Assembly: GCF_049532905.1 (NCBI RefSeq)
Contig: NZ_CP064032.1
Span: forward strand, 5,518,001 to 5,582,000
Reading direction: 5' to 3'
Source of the DNA: Dyella_B nitratireducens
GTDB taxonomy: Bacteria > Pseudomonadota > Gammaproteobacteria > Xanthomonadales > Rhodanobacteraceae
DNA: 64,000 nt
In this document: piece by piece, positions 16,268 to 24,616 of the stretch
Layout: each line of letters starts with the position of its first letter
Numbering within the stretch: position 1 is the first letter of the stretch
Translations under genes and position numbers: made by a program
The notes under the pieces: model-generated
What the model was told of the DNA's origin: nothing
The model's database searches: none
Seen by the model: only the letters and a program-made list of their open reading frames with translations

Positions 16268-16636
16268 TTACTGGATCGACCCGGGCAGCAGCGACTGCCA
16301 GCTGAGTCCGGAGGAACCGTGCGAGGAGCCATCGGGCGACGACTCGTTGCTGTTGAAGCGGGGGGGATTCTCATCCATGCCACTGCCGGAGTTACCGGAG
16401 CGGTTGCTGGAAGATGATGACGAGGAGGACGAACCTCCGTGATGCGACACGCTCATCGCATCCCCATTGGATGACGATGTGTCATGGCTGCTGCCATGGT
16501 CGCTGCTACTGTGCTCCGTGCAGCCAGCGCTTCCGCCCATGCTACCGGCAGTCGAAGCAGCACCGCTTGTAGCTGCCGCGTTGGCGGCAGCCCCAAGACC
16601 GAGCAAGCAGACGAGCAGCAATGAAGTGGCGCGCAT
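16268..16636 (-). CDS. Ser-rich secreted protein of unknown function
   Basis: A 122-residue protein with a clean signal peptide (MRATSLLLVCLLGLGAAANA) followed by a low-complexity mature part dominated by Ser, Gly, His and Asn, including a run of nine Ser. No folded domain is evident, so it is probably disordered and could bind metal through its His residues (this last point is speculation). ATG 16636 is chosen over the open frame to 16819 because the extension is not signal-like and passes through AT-rich palindromes. The stop lies 28 bases from the convergent phoQ end. Confidence 0.5.
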   Translation of the reverse strand: MRATSLLLVCLLGLGAAANAAATSGAASTAGSMGGSAGCTEHSSSDHGSSHDTSSSNGDAMSVSHHGGSSSSSSSSSNRSGNSGSGMDENPPRFNSNESSPDGSSHGSSGLSWQSLLPGSIQ

Positions 16637-16726
16637 GGCGATCAAAGCCCCCAAGGCATCAAGCCTAGCCGCCCGATGGTCCCAGAAACCTCGGCTGGAT
16701 GCCAGTGCCACGCATGGCGTCAAAAG

Positions 16727-16760
16727 CAACGTTTGTTGACAACAAAAGAAACAAACGTTG
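16727..16760. promoter_or_regulatory. Palindrome cluster, left part (operator-like)
   Basis: CAACGTTTGTT (16727-16737) and its exact inverse AACAAACGTTG (16750-16760). Nested inside is the 15-base palindrome TTTGTTG-A-CAACAAA (16732-16746). It sits in a locally AT-rich spacer upstream of the Ser-rich gene. Either a transcription-factor operator or a hairpin in the leader. Confidence 0.5.
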
Positions 16761-16768
16761 TTGAAGCG

Positions 16769-16871
16769 ATAAACTAATAGTTTATTGAGCAAAGGCATGA
16801 TGGTTGTGTTGATAGACAACCTTTTGATTTTCCGAAAGAAGCCTTGGCCGTGCAGTTGACAACATTTGTTG
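16769..16871. promoter_or_regulatory. Palindrome cluster, right part (operator-like)
   Basis: Three more symmetric sites: ATAAACT-AAT-AGTTTAT (16769-16785), GGTTGT-N8-ACAACC (16802-16821), and CAACA-TT-TGTTG (16860-16871) preceded by TTGA, so that TTGACAACA recurs here as at 16737. Sharing of the TTGT/ACAA half-sites suggests one regulator with several sites. The rest of 16637-16970 contains no reading frame. Confidence 0.45.
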
Positions 16872-16970
16872 CCGTCCTAAACCTCAAGTTTATTTCTTCA
16901 ATGTCAGTTGCCCTTCCTCCTATCTTGCTGCAATCCGTACGATCCGTTTATCCCCGGGATCGTTGAGACC

Positions 16971-17942
16971 ATGCAGCCGCAACAGCTCCTGGCCATCCTG
17001 GCTTCCGGGGAGACACTTTCCGGCTCGCGTCTAGCCGCCGAGGCAGGTATCACCCGTGCTGCGATCTGGAAGCAGATCGAGGCGTTGCGTCAGCGTGGTT
17101 TGCCGGTCGAATCCGCAGGGGCGGCCGGTTACCGGCTGCCGTGGCCGATCCAGATGCTGGAAGAGCAGGCGATTCGTTCGGCACTGCCGGTGGCGGTGGC
17201 TCGGCGGCTTGGCGCGTTGGAGGTCCATTGGGAGATCGACTCCACCTCCAGCGAATTGCAGCGGCGTGGCAACGAGGCCTCCGACCTGAGCATCGTGATG
17301 GCAGAAACCCAGACAGCAGGCCGCGGCCGGCGCGGGCGCAGCTGGCTTTCGCCACCCGGCTTGAACATCTACCTGTCTTGCCTGAAACGGTTCGAGGCGG
17401 GTTTCGCGGCGCTGTCGGGCTTGTCACTGGCTACCGGGGTGATCGTGCTGCGTGCCTTGCACGCGTTCGGCATCGATGGCGCCAGCCTGAAATGGCCTAA
17501 CGATGTGCTGGCAGATGGCGGCAAGCTGGCTGGCATCCTGGTCGAGTTGAGTGGTGAATATCAGGGGCCGTGCGCAGCGGTGATTGGCATTGGCCTCAAC
17601 CTACGGCTTACCGACGCGCTGCGCGAGCAGGCCGGGCAATCCGTCTGCGATCTGGCCACGCTTGCCCAGGGCGTGCCACCCGACCGCAATCGTGCGGCGG
17701 CGGCGTTGATCACCAGCCTGGTGGAAGGCCTGCAGCAATTTGAGCAGGAAGGCTTCAGCGCTTTCGTCGATGAATATGCCGAGCACGACGCCCTGCGTGG
17801 CGTGCCGCTGCGCGTGAGCGGTGCCATGGGTGAACTCGATGGCATCGGCGCCGGCATCGATGCGCGCGGTGCGCTGCAGTTGCAGACCGCAGCGGGCTTG
17901 CGCGGTATCGATAGCGCCGACGTAACGGTGCGACGCGCATGA
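16971..17942 (+). CDS. birA: Biotin-protein ligase / biotin operon repressor
   Basis: A 323-residue bifunctional BirA. N-terminal helix-turn-helix (residues about 20-45, SGSRLAAEAGITRAAIWKQI), then the ligase domain with the biotinyl-adenylate loop GRGRRGRSW (near residue 117), LKWPNDVL (near 172) and GKLAGILVE, and a C-terminal SH3-like cap. It attaches biotin to the carboxylase carrier protein, and the HTH implies repression of biotin genes. ATG 16971 is taken because family members start immediately before the HTH; the upstream extension has no similarity. The gene overlaps coaX by four bases. Confidence 0.92.
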   Translation: MQPQQLLAILASGETLSGSRLAAEAGITRAAIWKQIEALRQRGLPVESAGAAGYRLPWPIQMLEEQAIRSALPVAVARRLGALEVHWEIDSTSSELQRRGNEASDLSIVMAETQTAGRGRRGRSWLSPPGLNIYLSCLKRFEAGFAALSGLSLATGVIVLRALHAFGIDGASLKWPNDVLADGGKLAGILVELSGEYQGPCAAVIGIGLNLRLTDALREQAGQSVCDLATLAQGVPPDRNRAAAALITSLVEGLQQFEQEGFSAFVDEYAEHDALRGVPLRVSGAMGELDGIGAGIDARGALQLQTAAGLRGIDSADVTVRRA

Positions 17943-18709
17943 GGCTGCTGCTCGATCTCGGCAATACCCGTTTGAAATGGGCGTTGGTCAGTGCCGACAA
18001 CTGGGTGGCGCGGGGTGCGGCAGCGTGGGAGGAGGACGTTTCGGCGGCGCTGACACAGGCATGGCGTGAACAGGGACAGCCTCAGCAAGTGCTTGGCGCG
18101 TCGGTGGTCGATGCCTCGCGCGAAGCGCAGATCGAAAGCATCGTCGCTGAGGTTTTTGCGCGGCCAGTGGACTGGGTGCGTACACCGGCCGAAGCTTGCG
18201 GTGTGCGTATCGCCTACGCCGAGCCGCAACGGCTGGGCGTAGATCGCTTCCTCGCCATGGTAGCGGCGCATGCGGCGGGAGCGTCGCCATGTGTGCTGGC
18301 CGGCATTGGTACCGCGCTGACGCTGGATGCACTGACGGCAGATGGGCAGCACTTGGGCGGCTTGATCGCCCCGGGGCCGTTGCTGATGCAGCAATCGCTG
18401 TTCGGCGCCACCGCACGCGTGAAGCCGTACCAGCCCGGCGCGATTCGCGATATCGCCGACAACACGGCCGATGCGGTTGTCTCCGGCTGCTGGCAGGCGG
18501 TTGCCGCCTTGATCGAACGCTTTGCAACGAAGGTAGCCAAGCAATCGGGCGGCACACCGTGCTTGCTGCTGGATGGCGGCGATGCGGCGACCTTGCTGCC
18601 GCTGCTTGGCCTGCCCGCTGAGCTTGCCGCCGACAGTGTGCTCCGCGGCCTCAATGTGTGGGCCGCGACATCAAACAGGCTCTCACATCCATCGCATCCA
18701 TCCTCCTAG
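17939..18709 (+). CDS. coaX: Type III pantothenate kinase
   Basis: A 256-residue ASKHA-fold kinase that phosphorylates pantothenate in the first step of CoA synthesis. Motifs: DLGNTRLKWA (phosphate 1, residues 5-14), GVDRFLAMVAAHA (substrate Asp), GIGTALTLDAL (phosphate 2) and GGLIAPGP. Type III enzymes are not inhibited by CoA and need a monovalent cation. The ATGA overlap with birA shows translational coupling, a common birA-coaX arrangement. Confidence 0.93.
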   Translation: MRLLLDLGNTRLKWALVSADNWVARGAAAWEEDVSAALTQAWREQGQPQQVLGASVVDASREAQIESIVAEVFARPVDWVRTPAEACGVRIAYAEPQRLGVDRFLAMVAAHAAGASPCVLAGIGTALTLDALTADGQHLGGLIAPGPLLMQQSLFGATARVKPYQPGAIRDIADNTADAVVSGCWQAVAALIERFATKVAKQSGGTPCLLLDGGDAATLLPLLGLPAELAADSVLRGLNVWAATSNRLSHPSHPSS

Positions 18710-18737
18710 AATCGCTCATCCTCGGGGGAATGGTTCG

Positions 18738-19466
18738 ATGCTGCTGCGCTTGCTGTTTGTTCTACTGATCGCCTTGAATATCGCCGTTGGCGCATGGTTG
18801 CTGCTTGGTCAGAACGACACGCACGCCAGTTTCGCCACCGATCCAGGCGTGCCCAAGTTGCACCTGCTTTCCGAACTGCCGCCGCCAGCGACGACGGTGG
18901 CTCACGCTGCTTCGATGGCACCACCGGCCACGGCTGCCGCGCCGACTTCGGCTCCTGCAACTGCCAGCACCAATGCATTGCCTGCCACAGCACCCAGTGC
19001 CAACACCCTCAGCTACGCATGCATGGCACTGGGGCCGTTTGCGACGCAGGAAGACCTGCGCATCGCCCGCAACGCGCTCGGCGCCCAAGTGCTGCGCATG
19101 CGCGCGCGCCAGGAGCAGACGACCCAGACCCGCGGCTGGTGGGTACACCTGCCGCCCAGTCCGAACCACTCGGCCGCCTTGGCACAGGCCCGCCAACTCG
19201 GCGCACGCAATATCCAGGATTACTTCGTGGTAAGCGCGGGCGACAACCAGAACACCGTGTCGCTAGGTCTGTTCAAGGACCCCGCCAATGCGCGCAAACG
19301 CCGCGATGAGATCGTCGCGGCCGGCTTTCCGGTCCAGATGACCGAGCGCACTGAAAACGTGCCCGAATACTGGCTGGACCTGATTCCCACGGATAGTCAG
19401 CACTTCGACTGGCGCAGCCGAGTCCATGACCCTGCCATCGGCTCGCACAGCACGGGCTGCTTTTGA
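18738..19466 (+). CDS. SPOR-domain membrane protein
   Basis: A 242-residue protein with an N-terminal membrane anchor (residues 2-22), an Ala/Pro/Thr-rich flexible region (about 50-95), and a C-terminal SPOR domain (about 105-215: CMALGPFATQEDLRIARNAL ... VSLGLFKDPANARKRRDEIV). SPOR domains bind denuded peptidoglycan at the division septum, so a cell-wall or division role is likely. GGGGGAA precedes the ATG. It follows birA-coaX by 28 bases and probably ends that operon, before the tRNA gene. Confidence 0.82.
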   Translation: MLLRLLFVLLIALNIAVGAWLLLGQNDTHASFATDPGVPKLHLLSELPPPATTVAHAASMAPPATAAAPTSAPATASTNALPATAPSANTLSYACMALGPFATQEDLRIARNALGAQVLRMRARQEQTTQTRGWWVHLPPSPNHSAALAQARQLGARNIQDYFVVSAGDNQNTVSLGLFKDPANARKRRDEIVAAGFPVQMTERTENVPEYWLDLIPTDSQHFDWRSRVHDPAIGSHSTGCF

Positions 19467-19496
19467 GGCCAGCCCTGCTAGAATGTCCGATCCAGT

Positions 19497-19572
19497 GCCG
19501 GCATAGCTCAGTTGGTAGAGCAACCGCCTTGTAAGCGGTAGGTCGTCTGTTCGAGTCAGACTGTCGGCACCA
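19497..19572 (+). tRNA. tRNA-Thr (anticodon UGU)
   Basis: A 76-base gene with encoded CCA. Acceptor stem GCCGGCA/TGTCGGC (one G-U pair), D-arm AGCTCAGTTGGTAGAGC, anticodon arm ACCGCCT-TGT-AAGCGGT reading ACA codons, and T-arm GTCTG-TTCGAGTC-CAGAC-type stem. A TAGAAT element 13 bases upstream may be its -10. Confidence 0.96.
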
Positions 19573-19584
19573 GTTTCCGAATCG

Positions 19585-19878
19585 TCATGCGTGAGCGATT
19601 GGGTGGGCTGAGAATTGCACGCCGATGGCGTGGCAAACCTTCAGGACGGTATCAAATCGCGGGTTTGCCCCAGGGCGAAGTGCCTTGTAGAGACTTTCGC
19701 GACCGAGTCCTGTTTCTTCCGCAATATGTGCCATGCCGCGTGCTTTCGCGACATGGCCGATGGCGCGTAGCAGCTCATCCGTGTCGCCGTCGGCCAGTAC
19801 CTGGGTCAGGTACGCAGCAATCGCCTCGTCGCTATCGAGCAGTTCCGAAGGGTCGAAAGCGAGCAGTTTCTTTTTCAT
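19585..19878 (-). CDS. Antitoxin, HI1420-type addiction-module antidote
   Basis: A 97-residue helix-turn-helix protein. The N-terminus FDPSELLDSDEAIAAYLTQ and the C-terminal HTH GLGRESLYKALRPGANPRFDT match the HI1420-like antidote family (HigA-like). Family role: binds and neutralises its RelE-superfamily toxin and represses its own operon. It is intact and its ATG overlaps the toxin stop by four bases (ATGA), but the toxin gene upstream is broken, so the antitoxin is now effectively an orphan. Confidence 0.85.
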   Translation of the reverse strand: MKKKLLAFDPSELLDSDEAIAAYLTQVLADGDTDELLRAIGHVAKARGMAHIAEETGLGRESLYKALRPGANPRFDTVLKVCHAIGVQFSAHPIAHA

Positions 19879-20127
19879 GTCTGATACTCCTGCATAAGCC
19901 GCAGTGCGCGCTTGATGTCCGTTTGCTGAGTTGTTTTGTCGTCACCATTTGCTTATGTCGATGCGCATCTCTGATACGCCCTCGCGAACGGTTTTGACGT
20001 CGCCCAGATTGCCGTTTGCGGCGCGTTCCAAGCGGCGGGTCACTGCAGCGCGCACCTGTACATCCCGTAATCTCTTGTGCCAAAGGGCAAACTCTTCCGT
20101 TTGCTTGATGATGTACTTCATGGTCAT
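19875..20127 (-). pseudogene. Broken RelE-superfamily toxin (HI1419 type), internal deletion
   Basis: The frame opens MKYIIKQTEEFALWHKRL and runs to GVSEMRIDISKW, where it stops. In family members the RID is followed by about 20 residues containing GPGYRVYY...LLLCGGDKSTQ. Here that block is missing, and one frame over the expected C-terminus resumes as NGDDKTTQQTDIKRALRLM and ends QEYQT at the stop that overlaps the antitoxin ATG. So a deletion of roughly 60-70 bases with frameshift has removed the core strands that carry the catalytic part. Start is ATG 20121 or 20127. The product should be inactive. Confidence 0.85.
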
Positions 20128-20148
20128 TGTATCCAAAAAGATACAATG
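20125..20148. promoter_or_regulatory. Operator of the toxin-antitoxin locus
   Basis: Perfect 9-base inverted repeat CATTGTATC (20125-20133) / GATACAATG (20140-20148) around CAAAAA. It overlaps the first possible toxin start. The size and position fit an antitoxin operator, and GATACAAT could also serve as -10. Confidence 0.65.
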
Positions 20149-20263
20149 GGAAAGCATCAGGCAAGGTCGCACGGCAATGCCAGGTCGGCTACTTGAGCGG
20201 TAAGCCCATGCCGCTTTGACCGGCTACACTTGCATCCCACTAAAAAAGCACGAGCAAAGTGGT

Positions 20264-21187
20264 ATGAAAAAACAAGTGGTTGCACTGGTCGGCGTGCCGA
20301 CCGATATCGGCGCAGGGCACCGTGGGGCCTCGATGGGTCCTGAGGCCCTGCGCGTGGCACAGCTTGGGGAGAAGCTGCGCCGGCGCGGCATCGAAGTGAT
20401 CGATCGCGGCAATCTGCATGGACCGATGAATCCCTGGCAGCCGCCGGAGAACGGTTATCGGCATTTGCCGGAAGTGATTGCCTGGAACCTTGCCGTGCAT
20501 ACCGCCATTCATCAGGAACTGCAGACCGGTCGTTTGCCGATCATGCTGGGTGGCGATCATTGTCTGGCGATCGGTTCGATCAGTGCGGTCGCGCGCCATT
20601 GCCGGGAGCAGGGCCGCAAGTTGCGTGTGCTGTGGCTGGATGCGCACGCCGATTTCAATACCTCGCAGGTGACGCCCTCGGGCAACATCCACGGCATGCC
20701 GGTGGCTTGCCTGTGCGGCACCGGTCCGCGCGAGCTGGTGGAAATCGGCGATAAGGTGCCAGCTGTCACGCCTGATGTGTTTCGCCAGATCGGTATCCGC
20801 TCGGTGGACGAAGGCGAGAAGCGGCTGGTGCGCCAGGCGAAAATGGATATCTACGACATGCGCCACATCGACGAAGTGGGCATGAAACGCACGATGGAAG
20901 AAGCGCTGGACGGCCTGGATGAAAACACCCATCTGCATGTGAGCTTCGATGTGGATTTTCTGGATCCGTCGATCGCGCCGGGCGTAGGCACCACCGTGCG
21001 TGGCGGCCCGACTTATCGCGAAGCGCAGCTGTGCATGGAAATGATTGCCGATGCCGGTCGCCTGGGCTCGCTGGACATCGTCGAGTTGAATCCTGCCTAC
21101 GACAAGCGCAACCGCACGGCAAGATTGGCGGTGGAGTTGGTGGAATCGTTGTTCGGCAAGTCCACCTTGATGCGCGAACCCGATTAA
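20264..21187 (+). CDS. rocF: Arginase
   Basis: A 307-residue Mn enzyme that hydrolyses arginine to ornithine and urea. All metal ligands are in place: His99 in MLGGDHCLA; Asp126, His128 and Asp130 in WLDAHADFN; Asp229 and Asp231 in SFDVDFLDP. SVARHC-type and NIHGMPVA segments match arginases rather than agmatinases. ATG 20264 is used because the open frame upstream (from 20216) adds no conserved sequence. It stands alone, with a hairpin at 21211-21229 after it. Confidence 0.93.
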   Translation: MKKQVVALVGVPTDIGAGHRGASMGPEALRVAQLGEKLRRRGIEVIDRGNLHGPMNPWQPPENGYRHLPEVIAWNLAVHTAIHQELQTGRLPIMLGGDHCLAIGSISAVARHCREQGRKLRVLWLDAHADFNTSQVTPSGNIHGMPVACLCGTGPRELVEIGDKVPAVTPDVFRQIGIRSVDEGEKRLVRQAKMDIYDMRHIDEVGMKRTMEEALDGLDENTHLHVSFDVDFLDPSIAPGVGTTVRGGPTYREAQLCMEMIADAGRLGSLDIVELNPAYDKRNRTARLAVELVESLFGKSTLMREPD

Positions 21188-21210
21188 AGCCCGTACACTG
21201 CAAAATCCGG

Positions 21211-21229
21211 CCCGCGCAGGGTGCGCGGG
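21211..21229 (+). terminator. Terminator-like hairpin after arginase
   Basis: CCCGCGC / GCGCGGG with loop AGGGT, followed by TGTTTGACCTT. A weak T tract; it lies between the arginase and trpS genes. Confidence 0.5.
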
Positions 21230-21254
21230 TGTTTGACCTTCTTTGGATTGCCGC

Positions 21255-22628
21255 ATGCAAACACGCGTCCTTACAGGCATCACCACCACCGGTACGCCGC
21301 ACTTGGGCAATTACGTCGGCGCAATTCGGCCGGCGATTGCTGCCAGCCGTCGTACCGACGTCGATGCGTTCTTTTTCATGGCCGACTATCACGCGCTGAT
21401 CAAGAGCGATGACCCGGCCCGCATCGAACGTTCGCGCCTGGAAATTGCAGCCACCTGGCTGGCGGCGGGATTGGATCCGGATAAGGTGACGTTCTATCAG
21501 CAGTCCGATATTCCGGAAATTCCAGAACTCACGTGGCTTTTGACCTGCGTTACCGCGAAAGGCTTGCTCAATCGTGCGCATGCCTACAAAGCGGCGGTCG
21601 ACAAGAACACCGAAACCGGTGAAGACCAGGATGCAGGTATTACCGCAGGCCTATACATGTACCCGGTGCTGATGGCGGCGGACATCCTCGCGTTCGATGC
21701 GCAACAAGTGCCGGTGGGGCGTGATCAAATCCAGCACATCGAAATGGCGCGCGACATCGGGCAGCGTTTCAATCATATCTACGGCCGCGAGTTTTTTGTC
21801 TTGCCCGAAGTGGTGATCGAGGAACAGGTTGCCACGTTGCCGGGATTGGACGGCCGCAAGATGTCCAAGAGCTACGACAACACTATTCCGTTGTTTGCCG
21901 GCGGCGCAAAGCACTTGCGTGAAATCATCATGCGCATCGTGACCGATTCGCGCATGCCGGGCGAAGCGAAGGATCCGGAAAGCTCCTCGCTGTTTACCAT
22001 CTTCCGCGCTTTCGCCAGCGAAACCGAAAGCCATGCATTCCGCCGCGCACTGGAAGAGGGCATAGGCTGGGGTGAGGCCAAGCAGGTGCTGTATGAGCGT
22101 TTGGAAGCCGATATCGCGCCGATGCGTGAGCGCTATGAACAGCTGATCGCGCGCCCTGCCGACATCGAAGGCATCCTGCGCGAAGGTGCACGCAAGGCAC
22201 GTGCGATTGCCGGTCCGAAAATCGCGGCATTGCGCGATGCGATAGGTCTGCGCGCGATGTCGTCGGCCAACGTGGCTGCCGGTAAATCCACGCAGGTGCA
22301 GAAGGCTGCCAAGCCGCCGCGCTTTGCCAGTTTCCGTGATAGTGATGGCAGCTTCCGCTTCCGCCTGTTTTCGTCGGAAGGCGAGGAGCTGCTGCTATCC
22401 AAATCCTTCAAAGACCCCAAAGAAGCCGGTGCGGTACAAAAGCGCCTGAAGACACTCGGTGGTGCGGCCGCTACCGTGCGCAGCTTGCCGCGCTCATTGG
22501 TATTGGCGCTGGATGACGAACCCGTTGCCACCGCGCCGGAATACGCGGACGAACTCGAGCGCGATGAAGCGTTGAGCTACCTGCGTGCAGCCCTCGACTC
22601 GCTTGCCGAGCAAGAAAAAAGTGAGTGA
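21255..22628 (+). CDS. trpS: Tryptophanyl-tRNA synthetase with C-terminal extension
   Basis: Class I aminoacyl-tRNA synthetase that charges tRNA-Trp. HIGH-type motif TTGTPHLGNY (residues about 9-18) and KMSKS at residues 202-206 (GRKMSKSYDN). At 457 residues it is about 120 longer than E. coli TrpS. The extra part (from about 350) contains FRDSDGSFRFRLFSSEGEEL and SKSFKDPKEAGAVQKRLKTL, a pattern like the DUF1508/YegP module, then an acidic tail. Long TrpS forms are known in Xanthomonadales. ATG 21255 starts directly before the synthetase fold. Confidence 0.94.
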   Translation: MQTRVLTGITTTGTPHLGNYVGAIRPAIAASRRTDVDAFFFMADYHALIKSDDPARIERSRLEIAATWLAAGLDPDKVTFYQQSDIPEIPELTWLLTCVTAKGLLNRAHAYKAAVDKNTETGEDQDAGITAGLYMYPVLMAADILAFDAQQVPVGRDQIQHIEMARDIGQRFNHIYGREFFVLPEVVIEEQVATLPGLDGRKMSKSYDNTIPLFAGGAKHLREIIMRIVTDSRMPGEAKDPESSSLFTIFRAFASETESHAFRRALEEGIGWGEAKQVLYERLEADIAPMRERYEQLIARPADIEGILREGARKARAIAGPKIAALRDAIGLRAMSSANVAAGKSTQVQKAAKPPRFASFRDSDGSFRFRLFSSEGEELLLSKSFKDPKEAGAVQKRLKTLGGAAATVRSLPRSLVLALDDEPVATAPEYADELERDEALSYLRAALDSLAEQEKSE

Positions 22629-22639
22629 GCAGAAGCGCT

Positions 22640-22665
22640 CCCTCCCTTACGTGTCGTAGGGAGGG
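22640..22665 (+). terminator. Hairpin after trpS
   Basis: CCCTCCC-T-TAC (22640-22650) pairs with GTA-GGGAGGG (22656-22665) with a bulged T and five-base loop; no T run. It lies between convergent trpS and the phosphate transporter. Confidence 0.5.
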
Positions 22666-22833
22666 TTGCATCGTTCCGCTAGCTCACACGGATTGGATCC
22701 GCCTGCACATGGCAGCAGGCGGTGCATGAAGGCGACGTGGCAAAATGCAACGAAACTTTGCGTCGGTTCAGCGATGTGCTCGCATCGCCAAAGCACTGTT
22801 TTCAGCTTGTTGCGTGTGCAGGTTGCGCGAAAC

Positions 22834-24417
22834 TCAGAACAGATGCTTGAGCGCCACGAAGAGCACGCCTGCCAGCAGGATCGACGCGGGCAAGGTGAGT
22901 ACCCACGCCATCAGCAGATTGCGCACGGTGGCCCATTGCAGGCCTGAACCGTTTGCCGCCATCGTGCCGGCCACGCCCGATGTCAGCACGTGTGTGGTGC
23001 TGACTGGCAGGTGGTACATGTCGGCTGCTTGAATCAAGCCCATGGCGATCAACTCGGCCGATGCACCTTGTGCATAGGTGAGATGCTCTTTGCCAATGCG
23101 CTCGCCGACTGTCACCACGATGCGCTTCCAACCCACCATGGTGCCGAGGCCCAGTGCCAGTGCAACGGCCACCTTTACCCAAGCCGGAATGAATTGCGTG
23201 GCCTTGGCAGCAAGACCGCGCCAGGTCGTAAGCGTCTTGCTCTGGTCACCGCTCACGTCCGGTTGCGCCAACACCAGTGGAATGGCGGCATTCGCCAGGT
23301 AGATGTCGTTGCGTACGTTGCCCATCTGCTCCTGCGGCACTGAGCGCAGTGACGGGCGGTTGCCTATTTGCTGGTCGATGTTGGCCAGCAGTGCCGACAG
23401 CGCGGGAATCGTGCCGGGCAGAAGTTTGTGCTGTTGCAGTGACGCCGTGACGAGGTCTCGCGGATTGCCGTTCGCATGCACGCCGTGGTCGAGGGTGTCC
23501 AGCACTTGCTGGGTTTGCACCGTCACTTGATGGAAGGTCTGCACCTGGCCACCGGATACGGCGCCATTCAATGCATAGGCTGTAGGCACGGTGCCGATCA
23601 GGATCAGCATGATCAGACCCATGCCTTTCTGGCCGTCGTTGGAACCATGGCTGAAACTCACGCCGGTGCAAGTAAGTACCAGCAGCGCGCGAATCGGCCA
23701 CGGCGGCGGCTTGTTTCCTTCCGGCGCACGATACAGGGCGGGAATCTTGATCAACGCCTTCAACAACAACATCAGCAGGCCAGCAAGGATAAAGCCGGCG
23801 ATAGGCGAAAAGACCAGGCCGCGCAGCACGCCGAAGGCGGCATTCCAATCCACGCCGCTGGTACCGCTTTTTACCGCCGTCAACTGATTGGCAAGGCCCA
23901 CGCCGATGATCGACCCGATCAGGGTGTGCGAGGACGAATTCGGCAAGCCGAAATACCAGGTGCCGAGATTCCAGAGAATGGCTGCGAACAGCAGCGCGAA
24001 CACCATCGCAAAACCGGCTCCGCTGCCTACCTGCAGGATCAGTTCCACCGGCAGCAGGGATACCACCGTGAACGCTACGGCGCCCGAGGACGTCAGCACG
24101 CCCAGGAAGTTGAAGATCCCCGACCAGATCACCGCCAGATTGGCTGGCATCGAATGCGTGTAGATCACCGTCGCCACCGCATTGGCCGTATCGTGAAAAC
24201 CGTTCACGAATTCAAAACCCAGGGCGATCAGCAAAGCCACGCCCAGCAGGACGAATGGGGTGAACGAATGCGAGCGCACGATGGAAAGATCATCGACGAG
24301 GTGCAAGCCCGCATATCCCGCGCCTGCCAGCAAGATCAGGCCAAACAGAATGCCGAATATCCGTCCGGAGCCCTGGGTGGAGGTGGCCGTACTGACTGCG
24401 GTTGCTTCCGTCTGCAT
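22834..24417 (-). CDS. pitA: Low-affinity inorganic phosphate transporter, Pit family
   Basis: A 527-residue inner-membrane protein with ten or more helices and the duplicated PiT signature: GFEFVNGFHDTANAVATVIYT in the N-half (near residue 73) and SHGSNDGQKGMGLIML in the C-half. It imports metal-phosphate with protons. A soluble loop of about 120 residues in the middle (QVTVQTQQVLDTLDHG onward) is as expected for PitA. ATG 24417 is preceded by GAGGG. It shares its promoter-side spacer with the terminator of the Spy-like gene. Confidence 0.92.
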   Translation of the reverse strand: MQTEATAVSTATSTQGSGRIFGILFGLILLAGAGYAGLHLVDDLSIVRSHSFTPFVLLGVALLIALGFEFVNGFHDTANAVATVIYTHSMPANLAVIWSGIFNFLGVLTSSGAVAFTVVSLLPVELILQVGSGAGFAMVFALLFAAILWNLGTWYFGLPNSSSHTLIGSIIGVGLANQLTAVKSGTSGVDWNAAFGVLRGLVFSPIAGFILAGLLMLLLKALIKIPALYRAPEGNKPPPWPIRALLVLTCTGVSFSHGSNDGQKGMGLIMLILIGTVPTAYALNGAVSGGQVQTFHQVTVQTQQVLDTLDHGVHANGNPRDLVTASLQQHKLLPGTIPALSALLANIDQQIGNRPSLRSVPQEQMGNVRNDIYLANAAIPLVLAQPDVSGDQSKTLTTWRGLAAKATQFIPAWVKVAVALALGLGTMVGWKRIVVTVGERIGKEHLTYAQGASAELIAMGLIQAADMYHLPVSTTHVLTSGVAGTMAANGSGLQWATVRNLLMAWVLTLPASILLAGVLFVALKHLF

Positions 24418-24517
24418 GAGCTTGCCCTCGGTGGTCAGCACCAGGAAAGCTACGGGCTGCGCAAGACAAATGCGTGACAGTGCTCTCTGTCCAGGAAGCA
24501 GGGTTTGGATGGGCAAT

Positions 24518-24549
24518 AAAAAAGCGATCGCCGGTGCAGCGGCGATCGC
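24518..24549 (-). terminator. Terminator of the Spy-like gene
   Basis: On the minus strand: GCGATCGCCG, six-base loop, CGGCGATCGC, then TTTTTT (24518-24523 in plus coordinates). Ten-bp stem with T run. Confidence 0.88.
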
Positions 24550-24616
24550 TCAGGTTATCGGCTAGAACGTCCGCTAAGAATCGCTAACCGATGTTCTTCT
24601 TATGCTTTGTCGCGCC

